NCBI GenBank assembly: GCA_016716525.1 | Contig: JADJWE010000001.1 | Location: 2,046,001-2,110,000, forward strand | DNA: 64,000 nt | Direction of reading: 5' to 3' | Origin: Candidatus Flexicrinis affinis | GTDB taxonomy: Bacteria; Chloroflexota; Anaerolineae; Aggregatilineales; Phototrophicaceae | The notes under the pieces: model-generated | The model's input: the letters and a program-made list of their open reading frames with translations, nothing else | The model's database searches: none | Told to the model about the DNA's origin: nothing | Translations under genes and position numbers: made by a program | Part shown: positions 53,392 through 60,981 of the stretch, in pieces | Layout: each line of letters starts with the position of its first letter | How positions within the stretch are numbered: the stretch's first letter is position 1

Positions 53392-54078
53392 TCAGCGAGA
53401 CATGAACCGGTATCCTACGCCGCGCGACGTCAAAATGTAGCTGGGGTGATCGGGATCGATCTCGAGTTTCTGGCGCAGGTAGTGGATGTACAGCTTGAGG
53501 CTGTCGATCGCATCGCCGTATTCTTCTCCCCAGGCCTGACGTACGAGGTCGTCGCGGGCAACGACGCGGCCCGCATTACGAACGAGGATCCCGAGCAGGT
53601 TGAATTCCTTTGGCGTAAGGTGGCAGAGCTGATCGCGCACGTACACCTCGCGATTGAGGAAGTTCACCCGGAAGTCGCCGTCGTCAAATACCAGCTCTTC
53701 GGACGGCGCACTGCGTGGGGCACGGCGCAAATGCGCTTTGATACGCGCCAATAGTTCCTGCGGGTCGAATGGCTTGGGGATGTAATCGTCGGCGCCGAGG
53801 TCAAGGCCGCGCACTACGTCTTCCGAACTCGTGAACGCGGAAAGAAACAGGATCGGGACGTCGGACATCTCGCGCAGACGGTGGCACATCTCCCACCCGT
53901 CCATTTGCGGCATGTTTACGTCGAGGAGCACGATGTCCGGTTGGAACCGGTAGGCCTTGCGCAACCCGTCCTCCGCAGAGGCGGCACGCACGACCTCATA
54001 CCCTGCCCGTGCCAGTAGAAGCTCGAGCACGCGCAGCGTTGATTCATCATCGTCAACGATCAAGACGGTATCAGACAT
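53392..54078 (-). CDS. OmpR/PhoB-family response regulator
   Basis: 228 aa. Receiver domain 1-120 with acidic DDD (9-11), phospho-acceptor Asp53 (LLDVNMP), Ser80 and Lys102 (PKPFD). The C-terminal winged helix (~130-226) has LTPKEFNLLGILVRNAGRVVARDDL and VHYLRQKLE-like IHYLRQKLEIDP with RGVGYRF. It binds DNA after phosphorylation. No histidine kinase is adjacent, so it is an orphan here. It is followed by the acidic small protein gene. Confidence 0.95.
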   Translation of the reverse strand: MSDTVLIVDDDESTLRVLELLLARAGYEVVRAASAEDGLRKAYRFQPDIVLLDVNMPQMDGWEMCHRLREMSDVPILFLSAFTSSEDVVRGLDLGADDYIPKPFDPQELLARIKAHLRRAPRSAPSEELVFDDGDFRVNFLNREVYVRDQLCHLTPKEFNLLGILVRNAGRVVARDDLVRQAWGEEYGDAIDSLKLYIHYLRQKLEIDPDHPSYILTSRGVGYRFMSR

Positions 54079-54321
54079 CGTCTCCCCGCTGAAGGTTACG
54101 TGAGTCCAACCATCACGCGGACACTGTATGGGAAATGTATCATAGTTCTAACGTTGCGGCAAACAACGTTTCTCAACGGTCCTCACCGCCGATTAGACTA
54201 CGCAAACAAGACGCACGCTGGCAAAATCCGCACGATCATGTACGCTATGCGGTCAGATTGCCGTTTAACCGCAGTGAGGCGGCACGGCAGTGTCGTCGGC
54301 AGTATGCGAGGATTTATCGCA
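54079..54321. other. Intergenic region between response regulator and glycoside-hydrolase-like gene
   Basis: 243 bp of divergent upstream sequence. AACGTT occurs twice within 20 bp (54159-54180). A -10-like TAGACT (54194-54199) could serve the plus-strand gene with a long leader. No convincing gene or RNA structure was found. Confidence 0.3.
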
Positions 54322-55752
54322 ATGCAGGTTTTCACACATCGAATTGACCGTCGCACGATTCGCGGTTTGATCGGGAGCGCCCTTGTGCTCGCCGTTCTCC
54401 TTCCGCTCATGGTCGTGCCCACTTTTGCACAAGACCCCACGGCGACCCCTGCCCCGGTCGCCGATCCGGTACGCCGCGGCCTTGACGCTGCGCGCGACGC
54501 ACTGGAAGCGGAGTTCAACACCGACCTGACGTACGTCCGTGCATGGACGTTCGAACAGACCGAATGGACCGTCAGCATCGACACATGCGACTCTGAAGTC
54601 GCAGAGTTCGACTATCGCCCGGTGTACTTCGGCTGGGTGTACGACATCACGGCACTCAACGGCCGCACGTGGCGCGTGCGCGTCAGCTTCGATCTGAAGG
54701 CGGTCGTGATCTGCGACCGTGAAGATCTATCTCCGGTCACTGACCCGAGCGCGGTCACCAACCCTGACCTTGCCGCTCCGGTTGCAGGTGCTGGCGCAGT
54801 GGGCGACTTCGAGCTTGGCGGCCACTACTTCGTCTTGGACGGCGGCGCTGTCGCGGCGATGAAGCAGGCCGGCATGACGTGGGCCAAGAAGCAGATCCGC
54901 TGGACGCTCGGCTCGGGAACAGGCTCGGCCGCCGGCGCAATCGCTGAAGCTAAGGCCAACGGCTTCAAGGTGCTGCTGAGCATTGTCGGCGTGGTCGAAG
55001 AAATGGGCGACTACGACGGCTACATCAACGCATTCGCCGCGTACATGGGCGAGGTCGCCGCGCTCGGGCCGGACGCGATTCAGGTCTGGAACGAGCCGAA
55101 CATCGACCGTGAATGGCCGCTTGGCCGCGTCAACGGCGCCGAGTACACCAAGCTGCTTGCGGCGTCCTTCAACGCCATCAAGAGCGCCAACGCCAACGTC
55201 ATCGTCATGACCGCTGCGCCGTCGCCAACCGGGTTCGCCGGCAGCGCCGGGTGCACTCAGACCGACACGTACCACGTCTGCAACGACGATGTCTTCTTCC
55301 AGCAGATGGCGAACGCAGGCGCTGCGAACTACATCGACTGCGTCGGCCTGCACTATAACGAAGGTGTCGTGTCGCCAAGCGCCACCACCGGCGACCCGCG
55401 CGACAACTTCCCGACCCGCTACTTCGGCAGCAACATCGGGCGTGCACGCGCATACTTCCCCAACCGTCCGATCTGCTTCTCGGAACTGGGTTACGTGACG
55501 CCGGAAGGCTATGGTCCGATCGCGCCGAACTTTGCATGGGGCGCGGACAACACCGTGGCCGAGCAGGCCGCGTGGCTTGCGGAAGCTGCCGCACTCTCGG
55601 CACAGCTTGGCTACGTGCGTATGATGATCGTTTGGAACATCAATTCGCAGCAGTACGATGCCAACGACCCGCAGGCAGGCTACGCGATCATCCGTCCGGG
55701 TGGAAGCTGCCCGGCATGCGCCACGCTGGGCGTGGTGATGGGCGCGAGCTAG
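54322..55752 (+). CDS. Secreted glycoside hydrolase-like TIM-barrel protein (clan A type)
   Basis: 476 aa. Signal peptide 1-36 (GSALVLAVLLPLMVVPTFA). A ~90-aa N-terminal domain and Pro/Asp linker precede a (beta/alpha)8 domain. VWNEPNID with Glu258 as putative acid/base and CFSELGY with Glu388 as putative nucleophile match the clan GH-A layout (GH5/GH39-like); the family number is uncertain. Conserved cysteine pairs fit an extracellular location. The ATG at 54322 has GAGG 10 nt upstream and starts the signal peptide. A strong terminator follows. Confidence 0.75.
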   Translation: MQVFTHRIDRRTIRGLIGSALVLAVLLPLMVVPTFAQDPTATPAPVADPVRRGLDAARDALEAEFNTDLTYVRAWTFEQTEWTVSIDTCDSEVAEFDYRPVYFGWVYDITALNGRTWRVRVSFDLKAVVICDREDLSPVTDPSAVTNPDLAAPVAGAGAVGDFELGGHYFVLDGGAVAAMKQAGMTWAKKQIRWTLGSGTGSAAGAIAEAKANGFKVLLSIVGVVEEMGDYDGYINAFAAYMGEVAALGPDAIQVWNEPNIDREWPLGRVNGAEYTKLLAASFNAIKSANANVIVMTAAPSPTGFAGSAGCTQTDTYHVCNDDVFFQQMANAGAANYIDCVGLHYNEGVVSPSATTGDPRDNFPTRYFGSNIGRARAYFPNRPICFSELGYVTPEGYGPIAPNFAWGADNTVAEQAAWLAEAAALSAQLGYVRMMIVWNINSQQYDANDPQAGYAIIRPGGSCPACATLGVVMGAS

Positions 55753-55779
55753 CGCAGGTCTCAGCCAACCGAAACAAGA

Positions 55780-55807
55780 ACGCCCCGGTCACAAGCCGGG
55801 GCGTTTT
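55780..55807 (+). terminator. Rho-independent terminator after the glycoside-hydrolase-like gene
   Basis: ACGCCCCGG (55780-55788) and CCGGGGCGT (55796-55804) form a 9-bp stem with a 7-nt loop, followed by TTTTC. The opposite strand carries an A-rich flank so it may also end the convergent helicase transcript. Confidence 0.85.
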
Positions 55808-55837
55808 CATTGCCGGTAGGGGCCTTGCACGACGAAT

Positions 55838-58177
55838 CTACTCGATCGGCTTCAAGTACTCGGCGACCAGCGCCTTGGTGCCCACTTGAGCGTTGTCGAA
55901 CTGCACCGTCGCCTTTTCGCTTTCGCCCGTGCCGCTGGACTCCACCACCGTACCTGCGCCGAACCTCGCGTGGTACACGCGTGACCCGGTGGGGAATCGT
56001 GCCGCGCCCCCGGGGAACGGCACGATCTTGCTGCGGATGCTGTTTCCGAACCGGCCATCGTCCGATTTCGGTGCCGGTTTCTGATCTTGCAGCCACTGGT
56101 TGAGCGGCGTGTTCGTCCCCGCGGAGATTTGACGCCCGGTCGACCGGGAGTCGTTGAGGCGCGGCGTCCGATCCCAGCGCGTCGCACTGCTGTACGAGTC
56201 CTCGTACGAGCGCGACATGACGCGGGTGGACAGGCCACGGATGACCTCGGAAGGGATGTCGGACAGGAAGCGGCTCGGTACGTTGAGCGATGTACCGAAT
56301 GCGCGCCGGAACGCGTAGCTGAGCAGCAAGCGCTCCTCGGTGCGCGTGATCCCGACGTAGAACAGCCGGCGTTCCTCGGCCAACTGCTCCGCCGTATCCA
56401 GCGAACGCGCATGCGGCAGCACGCCTTCCTCGCAGCCCACGATAAACACGACTGGAAACTCCAGCCCCTTTGCGGCGTGCAGCGTGAGCAGCGTGACGGC
56501 TTGCTTGCCTTCCTGCAGGTCGTCGATGTCGCTTGAAAGCGACTCCTCCTCGAACACGCTGGTGATGTCGCGGCCGTTTTGAACCGCCATCGCCAACACC
56601 TGCCGGAGTTGGTCGATATTTTCCTCGCGTTCGAGCTGGTCGTCCTGATCCTTGCTGATCTCTGGAAGGTAGAAGCGGTAGCCGGTGTCGCCGATGATCG
56701 CGTCGAGAAGGCCAACGTAGTCGCCGGTCGCGGCGATCAGTCGCCACTTGTTCACCATCGTGCCGAATTCAGCAAACAGCCGGCCGACACGCCCGCTAAG
56801 GCCCGGTGCCTCTCCGGTGGCCGCCTGTTCGAGCGCTTCTAGCACGCCAAGCCCCATCTTGCCGGCCCATGTGAAGAAATCGCGCAGCGACTTATCGCCG
56901 ATGCCGCGCTTGGGGACGTTTACGATCCGCGCGAAGCTCAGCTTGTCCTGCGGGTGATAGATCATCCGCAGATACGCCATGAGATCCTTGATCTCCTTGC
57001 GCTTCCAGAACGACACCCCGCCGACCAACCGAAATGGGATGCTGCCCTGAAGGAACGCCTGCTCGAGCACTCGCGAGAAGGCATTGGTGCGATACATGAC
57101 GGCGAAGTCGCCGTAGTTGTAAGGTTCGCCGCTTTCCCGCTGCCCGCTGGGCCGGTGGCTGTCACGGATCAGCTCATCGATCTTGTCGACTACCCAGCGC
57201 GCTTCGAACTCGTCGTTGTAGGCTTCGAACAGCTCGATCGGCTCGCCCGTCCCCTTGTCGGTGAACAGCGCCTTGCGGGTACGGTTCGGGTTGCGATCGA
57301 TCACGCCGCGAGCGGCATCCAGCACGCTTTGAGTCGACCGGTAGTTCTGCTCAAGCAGAACCACCTTCGCGTCTGGATAGTCGCGCCGGAACTGGTTCAC
57401 GTTTCGATAGTCCGCGCCGCGGAAGGCGTAAATGCCCTGATCCTCGTCGCCGACGACAAACACGTTGTCCTGCGGGCGCGCGAGCATTCGCACCAGCGCA
57501 TACTGCGCGCTGTTGGTGTCTTGAAACTCGTCCACCAGCACGAAGTCGATGAATCGTTGATACTTTTCGCGCACAGTGTGGTTGTCGCGCAGTAGAATCA
57601 CGGTCTGAAGCAGCAGATCGTCGAAGTCCATCGCGTCGTTGTCGAGCAGGATCGCCTGATACCGCTCGTAGACGCGGCGGATTATCTCACCGGTGTAGTC
57701 GCTGGCCGGATAGTCTCCCGGCATCACCATCTCGTTCTTGGCGCCGGAGATTCGCGCCAGAACCTGCCGTGGCACGAACTTCTTAGGGTCGATATTGAGT
57801 TCGGCGAGCGCCTGTGTCACGGCCGTGGTCTGATCGTCGGTGTCGAAGATCGTGTAGTTGGCGCTGTACGGTGTGTGTTCGCTCTCGCGGCGCAGGGTGC
57901 GCGCACAGATGCTGTGAAATGTGCCGATTTGCAGGCCGCCCAGCCGCGCCCCGATCAGCGCCTCGACGCGCCCGCGCATCTCCTGCGCGGCCTTGTTAGT
58001 GAAGGTGACGGCCATCATCGCCGGCGGAGGCACGCGCATTTCGTTGATGAGGTACGCCACGCGATGCGTCAGCACGCGGGTCTTGCCGCTGCCCGGCCCG
58101 GCGAGCACCAGCACTGGCCCCGTACCTGCCGTTACGGCGGCGCGCTGCGCGTCGTTTAGCCCGTCGGTGATAAACAC
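55838..58177 (-). CDS. pcrA: PcrA/UvrD-type DNA helicase
   Basis: 779 aa superfamily 1A helicase. LNDAQRAAV (Q motif), Walker A AGPGSGKT, TFTNKAAQEM, motif II DEFQDTNSAQ, GDEDQGIYAFRGAD, QNYRSTQ, TLHAAKGLEFPVVF and VGITR.E.RL are all in place. The C-terminus ends with a Tudor-like module (YHARFGAGTVVESSG), as in PcrA. It works in nucleotide excision and recombination control. The start is a GTG with AGGA 7 nt upstream. It lies downstream of an unusual structured leader region. Confidence 0.95.
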   Translation of the reverse strand: MFITDGLNDAQRAAVTAGTGPVLVLAGPGSGKTRVLTHRVAYLINEMRVPPPAMMAVTFTNKAAQEMRGRVEALIGARLGGLQIGTFHSICARTLRRESEHTPYSANYTIFDTDDQTTAVTQALAELNIDPKKFVPRQVLARISGAKNEMVMPGDYPASDYTGEIIRRVYERYQAILLDNDAMDFDDLLLQTVILLRDNHTVREKYQRFIDFVLVDEFQDTNSAQYALVRMLARPQDNVFVVGDEDQGIYAFRGADYRNVNQFRRDYPDAKVVLLEQNYRSTQSVLDAARGVIDRNPNRTRKALFTDKGTGEPIELFEAYNDEFEARWVVDKIDELIRDSHRPSGQRESGEPYNYGDFAVMYRTNAFSRVLEQAFLQGSIPFRLVGGVSFWKRKEIKDLMAYLRMIYHPQDKLSFARIVNVPKRGIGDKSLRDFFTWAGKMGLGVLEALEQAATGEAPGLSGRVGRLFAEFGTMVNKWRLIAATGDYVGLLDAIIGDTGYRFYLPEISKDQDDQLEREENIDQLRQVLAMAVQNGRDITSVFEEESLSSDIDDLQEGKQAVTLLTLHAAKGLEFPVVFIVGCEEGVLPHARSLDTAEQLAEERRLFYVGITRTEERLLLSYAFRRAFGTSLNVPSRFLSDIPSEVIRGLSTRVMSRSYEDSYSSATRWDRTPRLNDSRSTGRQISAGTNTPLNQWLQDQKPAPKSDDGRFGNSIRSKIVPFPGGAARFPTGSRVYHARFGAGTVVESSGTGESEKATVQFDNAQVGTKALVAEYLKPIE

Positions 58178-58213
58178 TATTCGTTCCTGTCGGATTGGGT
58201 TGGACCTGACGGG

Positions 58214-58222
58214 ATTATACCA
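58214..58222 (-). promoter_or_regulatory. Extended -10 promoter of pcrA
   Basis: The minus strand reads TGGTATAAT, a consensus extended -10, ~37 nt before the GTG start. No good -35 is seen, as is usual for extended -10 promoters. Confidence 0.55.
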
Positions 58223-58297
58223 GTTGAGTCGGGCGCTCCCGCCGGAGGCGCGGATTGTTCATCCTGTGTTCGAGCAACACGTGCGTGCCCGGCTGGG

Positions 58298-58421
58298 GAA
58301 AAGGACAGCCCCGACCGAGGCCGGGGCTGAGTGGTCGTGCGTTTCCGCACGATGGGTGGGTTACGCCTCGCGGCGAAACCAGGTGGTTCTAGAGGCGCAA
58401 GCCCTCCCGACAGCCTAACAT
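58298..58421 (-). ncRNA. Candidate structured leader RNA with terminator-like hairpin
   Basis: On the minus strand, GGGAGGG (58402-58408) can pair with CCCACCC (58354-58360) apart from one A-A mismatch. Inside lies CGCCTC/GAGGCG (58392-58397 with 58364-58369), which encloses an AACC/GGTT hairpin. Next comes a 7-bp hairpin with a GAAA tetraloop (58335-58352), then CAGCCCCG-N8-CGGGGCTG (58306-58329) followed by TCCTTTTCC. The GNRA loop and the T-rich tail make sense only on this strand. No known RNA family was recognised; SRP RNA, 6S RNA, RNase P RNA and tmRNA signatures are absent. Confidence 0.45.
58389..58421 (-). CDS. Candidate 10-codon leader peptide
   Basis: An ATG (58421-58419) opens a 10-codon frame (MLGCREGLRL) ending with TAG at 58389. 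It is preceded by AAGGGGGTGATC (58428-58439), which matches the full anti-SD complement AAGGAGGTGATC with one mismatch, at 6-nt spacing. The frame runs into the stems of the structured element, as in attenuation leaders. Too short to be sure of. Confidence 0.35.
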   Translation of the reverse strand: MLGCREGLRL

Positions 58422-58500
58422 AATGTCGATCACCCCCTTTGTACTCACCCAACGATGGCTAAACGTTAGCATGCTCTGACAAATCACGCAACTTAACGTT

Positions 58501-58516
58501 TGTGAAGTACCTCACT
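58501..58516. promoter_or_regulatory. CRP/FNR-like operator
   Basis: TGTGAAGTACCTCACT matches TGTGA-N6-TCACA at 9 of 10 informative positions. Its centre lies about 71 bp upstream of the start predicted from TATATT (58568-58573), a distance known for CRP activation. No CRP/FNR-family gene is in the window. Confidence 0.45.
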
Positions 58517-58543
58517 TTTTTGCGATAATTGCGGTATGGGCGT

Positions 58544-58573
58544 GCGAACCGAGCGGTTCGCCGCGTCTATATT
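58544..58573 (+). promoter_or_regulatory. 18-bp palindrome and -10 element before the DsbA-like gene
   Basis: GCGAACCG-AG-CGGTTCGC (58544-58561) is a perfect inverted repeat placed in the -35 region of a -10 element TATATT (58568-58573). The leader to the GTG at 58601 would be ~20 nt. Likely an operator; the regulator is unknown. Confidence 0.5.
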
Positions 58574-58600
58574 ACGCAAATTCGATGTAGGGACGTGCTC

Positions 58601-59410
58601 GTGACCGACGAACAAATCACTCCTTCTGCCCCACTCCACTTCAATGCTGAACCCACCGCGAAGGAAAGTCCGCAAGCCACAACTTCGAACCCGGTGATGT
58701 CACAGACGATCATCGTCGGTCTGGTATTCCTCGTGATTGGCTTCATCGGCGGGGGCATCGTGTTTGGGCGGGGTGTCGACACCGCACAGCTCGAGCGCAG
58801 CATTCGGGCCATCGTGGCCGAAGAAGTCGCCAACATGAGCGCATCCGGCGGGACTGCCAACGCCGATCTCGCCGACAACGATCCGTCGTTCGGGCCGGAC
58901 GACGCGGTAGTGACGATTGTCGAGTTCAGCGACTTCTACTGCAGCTTCTGTGGTCGTTTCGCCGCCGAGACGCTGCCACGCCTGCGCGAAACCTACGGCG
59001 ACTACATCCGGTTCGTCTATCGAGACATGCCGATCATCGGCGGGCAAATCAGCGTCGACGCGGCAGTTGCGGGCAATTGCGCCCACGCCCAAGACAACTT
59101 CTGGGGCTTCCACGACCTGATCTTCCAGAACGCCGGCGCGCGCTCGCGCGATGCCTTCATCAGTTTCGCCGACGAACTTGGCCTCGATACCGAGCTGTTC
59201 GCAGCATGCCTCGACGACCGCGCAATGAGCGAGGAAGTCACGCTCGACTACATCGACGGGCAGGGCCTCGGGATAACGGGCACGCCCGCGTTCTACATCA
59301 ACGGCCGCCCCATCACTGGTGCGCAGCCGTTCAACACCTTTGCGCTGGTGATCGACTCCGAACTGCGCAAGGCCGGTATCACGCCACCCGAACGAGGCGA
59401 CAGCGGATAG
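58601..59410 (+). CDS. Membrane-anchored DsbA-like thioredoxin
   Basis: 269 aa. A single TM helix (~34-55) is followed by a coiled linker and a DsbA/BdbD-type domain. The active site is FYCSFCGRF with Cys114 and Cys117, and the cis-Pro loop is GITGTPAFYING (Pro229). It would catalyse disulphide formation or isomerisation outside the membrane. The GTG at 58601 is chosen, with AGGG upstream; an in-frame GTG lies 6 nt before. No DsbB/VKOR partner is adjacent. HAD and TIR genes follow within 6 bp and by overlap. Confidence 0.87.
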   Translation: MTDEQITPSAPLHFNAEPTAKESPQATTSNPVMSQTIIVGLVFLVIGFIGGGIVFGRGVDTAQLERSIRAIVAEEVANMSASGGTANADLADNDPSFGPDDAVVTIVEFSDFYCSFCGRFAAETLPRLRETYGDYIRFVYRDMPIIGGQISVDAAVAGNCAHAQDNFWGFHDLIFQNAGARSRDAFISFADELGLDTELFAACLDDRAMSEEVTLDYIDGQGLGITGTPAFYINGRPITGAQPFNTFALVIDSELRKAGITPPERGDSG

Positions 59411-59416
59411 GAGTGT

Positions 59417-60097
59417 ATGCGCGCGGCGGCGTTCGACGTCAACGAAACCCTGCTCGACCTGCGGGCGCTCGACCCGCTGTTCAAGCGCGTGTTCGGGGAC
59501 GCCGCCGCACGGGTGACATGGTTCAATCAGGTCATCCAATCGGCCCTGCTTCAAAATGCGCTGAATTCATACGCGCCATTCGGCGTGATCGCGCGCGCCG
59601 CCGTGACGATGGCCGGTCAGCGCCTCGGCGTTGACGTGCCCGAATCCGCGGCCGACCAGATCGTGACCGCGATGACTTCGCTGCCCGCCTACCCGGATGT
59701 CCGAGACGCGCTGATTGCACTCCGCCGCGCCGGCTATCAGGTGGCGGCGTTCTCCAACGGCACGCGTGCCGCAGTAACCGCACAGCTCACATCCGCCGGG
59801 CTGATCGACGTGTTCGACGTCGTCATTAGCGCCGACGACGCCAAACACCTCAAACCGGCGAAACAGGCCTATCACCACGCCGCCAAGATCATGCGCACGC
59901 CACCGCGCCAGTTGTGGATGGTCGCCGCGCATGCATGGGACATCGCCGGGGCCAAGCGAGCCAGCTTGCGCACGGCGTTCATTGCCCGCCCGGGCGCTGC
60001 CTACGATCCGCTGTTCGCCGCACCCGACCTGATCGCACACGACCTCGCTGAATTCGTCCAGAAGCTCGTCCAGCGTGAATGGGGAACCCCGACATGA
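59417..60097 (+). CDS. HAD-superfamily hydrolase (haloacid dehalogenase type II-like)
   Basis: 226 aa. FDVNETLLD at the start (nucleophile Asp7), SNGT (motif II), KPAKQAYHHA (motif III Lys) and AHAWDIAGAKRA follow the L-2-haloacid dehalogenase subgroup, which has Asp-x-Asn-x-Thr instead of the phosphatase DxDxT. The cap domain lies between ~15 and 100. Natural substrate uncertain. The TIR gene start overlaps its stop (ATGA). Confidence 0.88.
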   Translation: MRAAAFDVNETLLDLRALDPLFKRVFGDAAARVTWFNQVIQSALLQNALNSYAPFGVIARAAVTMAGQRLGVDVPESAADQIVTAMTSLPAYPDVRDALIALRRAGYQVAAFSNGTRAAVTAQLTSAGLIDVFDVVISADDAKHLKPAKQAYHHAAKIMRTPPRQLWMVAAHAWDIAGAKRASLRTAFIARPGAAYDPLFAAPDLIAHDLAEFVQKLVQREWGTPT

Positions 60098-60843
60098 GCG
60101 ACAGCCCGCTGACCCCGCTTGACCTGCCCATCCCGGACGATCCGATGCAGCGGGTACGCAGGCTCGCACGTGATCTCGCGTGGGGGGCGCTCAACCAGCG
60201 CTGGGCGACATCGTTCATGATCACGCCGGAAAAGACGCACGACGTGTGGAACCTGAACCGCCCCGACACGTCGATGGCGGATTACATCCGCTCCACATGG
60301 GGTGAAGGCGCACCCCGCGCGCATCTCCTCCACGCCCTCGGCTATACGGAACTCAACGAGAGCGACCGCTTCCACGCCTACTACACGCTGACGAGCCGCG
60401 CCTTCGACCTGCTGCACGACCCCGTACCGGCCGCGATCTTCATTTCGTACAGCCGGCGCGAGTCAAGCGCGTTTGCGCTGCTCGTGTTGGCCCGCCTCAA
60501 GCTTGGCGGCCTTGACGCCTTCCTCGACATGAAGGACCTGTCACCGGGTGAAGACTGGCACGCGCGCCTCGAACGCGAAGTCCGCGCACGCAAGGTGTTC
60601 GTCAGTTTACTCGGGCCGCAGACGCTCGACTCGCCGCACGTCCGCGAGGAGATTCACTGGGCGCTTCAGCACGGCCTGACCGTCATCCCGGTGTTTCACA
60701 ACGGCTTCACACCGGCTGACATCACCGACGAGGCGCTCGCGCCATTCGTGCGCTCGAATGGCATCGTCGTCGAAACCGAAACAACCAAAGCCTACAACGC
60801 CGCCGTCGTCGAACTGCTCAACGCCTTCGGCGTCTCGCCGTAA
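60094..60843 (+). CDS. TIR-domain protein with unrecognised N-terminal domain
   Basis: 249 aa. Residues ~113-205 are a TIR domain: IFISYSRRES (strand A/box 1), FLDMKDLSPGEDW (BB-loop area), KVFVSLLGPQTLDSPHVREEIHWAL, where Glu185 or Glu186 lies where NADase TIRs carry the catalytic Glu. Residues 1-110 are mainly helical and rich in Arg/Trp, without a recognised family. There is no TM or signal. TIR proteins cleave or cyclise NAD+ or mediate interactions, often in antiviral defence; here the partners are a HAD hydrolase and a thioredoxin. The ATG at 60094 overlaps the HAD stop. Confidence 0.82.
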   Translation: MSDSPLTPLDLPIPDDPMQRVRRLARDLAWGALNQRWATSFMITPEKTHDVWNLNRPDTSMADYIRSTWGEGAPRAHLLHALGYTELNESDRFHAYYTLTSRAFDLLHDPVPAAIFISYSRRESSAFALLVLARLKLGGLDAFLDMKDLSPGEDWHARLEREVRARKVFVSLLGPQTLDSPHVREEIHWALQHGLTVIPVFHNGFTPADITDEALAPFVRSNGIVVETETTKAYNAAVVELLNAFGVSP

Positions 60844-60912
60844 GGGGTTTCCAAGGGATTTGCACCCCTTGACCTCGTATCTGCAAAAGCGGTCGCGCGC
60901 GACCGCTTTTGC
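60842..60912. terminator. Double hairpin with 30-bp perfect palindrome
   Basis: AAGGGGT (60842-60848) can pair with ACCCCTT (60864-60870), starting inside the TIR stop codon. Next is a perfect 30-bp palindrome (60883-60912) whose half is GCAAAAGCGGTCGCG, so both strands end in CTTTTGC. It lies between the convergent TIR and Rieske genes and should end both transcripts. Nothing else is seen up to 60981. Confidence 0.75.
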
Positions 60913-60981
60913 GAGTACAAGAGTCCAGCGGGCGCATGCCCTTGGCGAGTTCGGGGCAGCGCCCCGAGACAATCTCGATGT

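Larger units (their letters stand above)
58178..58600. other. Structured intergenic region between pcrA and the DsbA-like gene
   Basis: 423 bp without a convincing gene longer than 10 codons. From pcrA outward it holds the pcrA promoter (58214-58222), a stem-loop cluster (58306-58408), a leader-peptide candidate (58389-58421), an 8-bp inverted repeat AAACGTTA/TAACGTTT (58461-58468 and 58494-58501), a CRP-like site (58501-58516) and an 18-bp palindrome (58544-58561). Its composition differs from neighbours in density of repeats. The single elements are listed separately. Confidence 0.6.

Noticed and set aside
58354..58420. Similarity of CCCGACAGCCTAAC to the 3' part of c-di-AMP (ydaO) riboswitches
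   Set aside because: Only this short block fits and it has an extra C; the other conserved blocks of that riboswitch are missing, and the better-formed structure is on the opposite strand.
58177..58452. 91-codon minus-strand frame in the pcrA upstream region
   Set aside because: Composition follows the hairpins (Pro/Arg/Gly-rich), no SD-supported start, and it runs through the proposed terminator and the pcrA promoter.
58544..58561. LexA-type SOS box
   Set aside because: CGAAC and GTTCG half-sites are present but separated by six bases instead of the four of the CGAAC-N4-GTTCG box.
60094..60843. A known TIR defence system (Thoeris or similar)
   Set aside because: No SIR2/SLOG effector, cyclase or Argonaute gene lies nearby; only a HAD hydrolase and a thioredoxin are linked.
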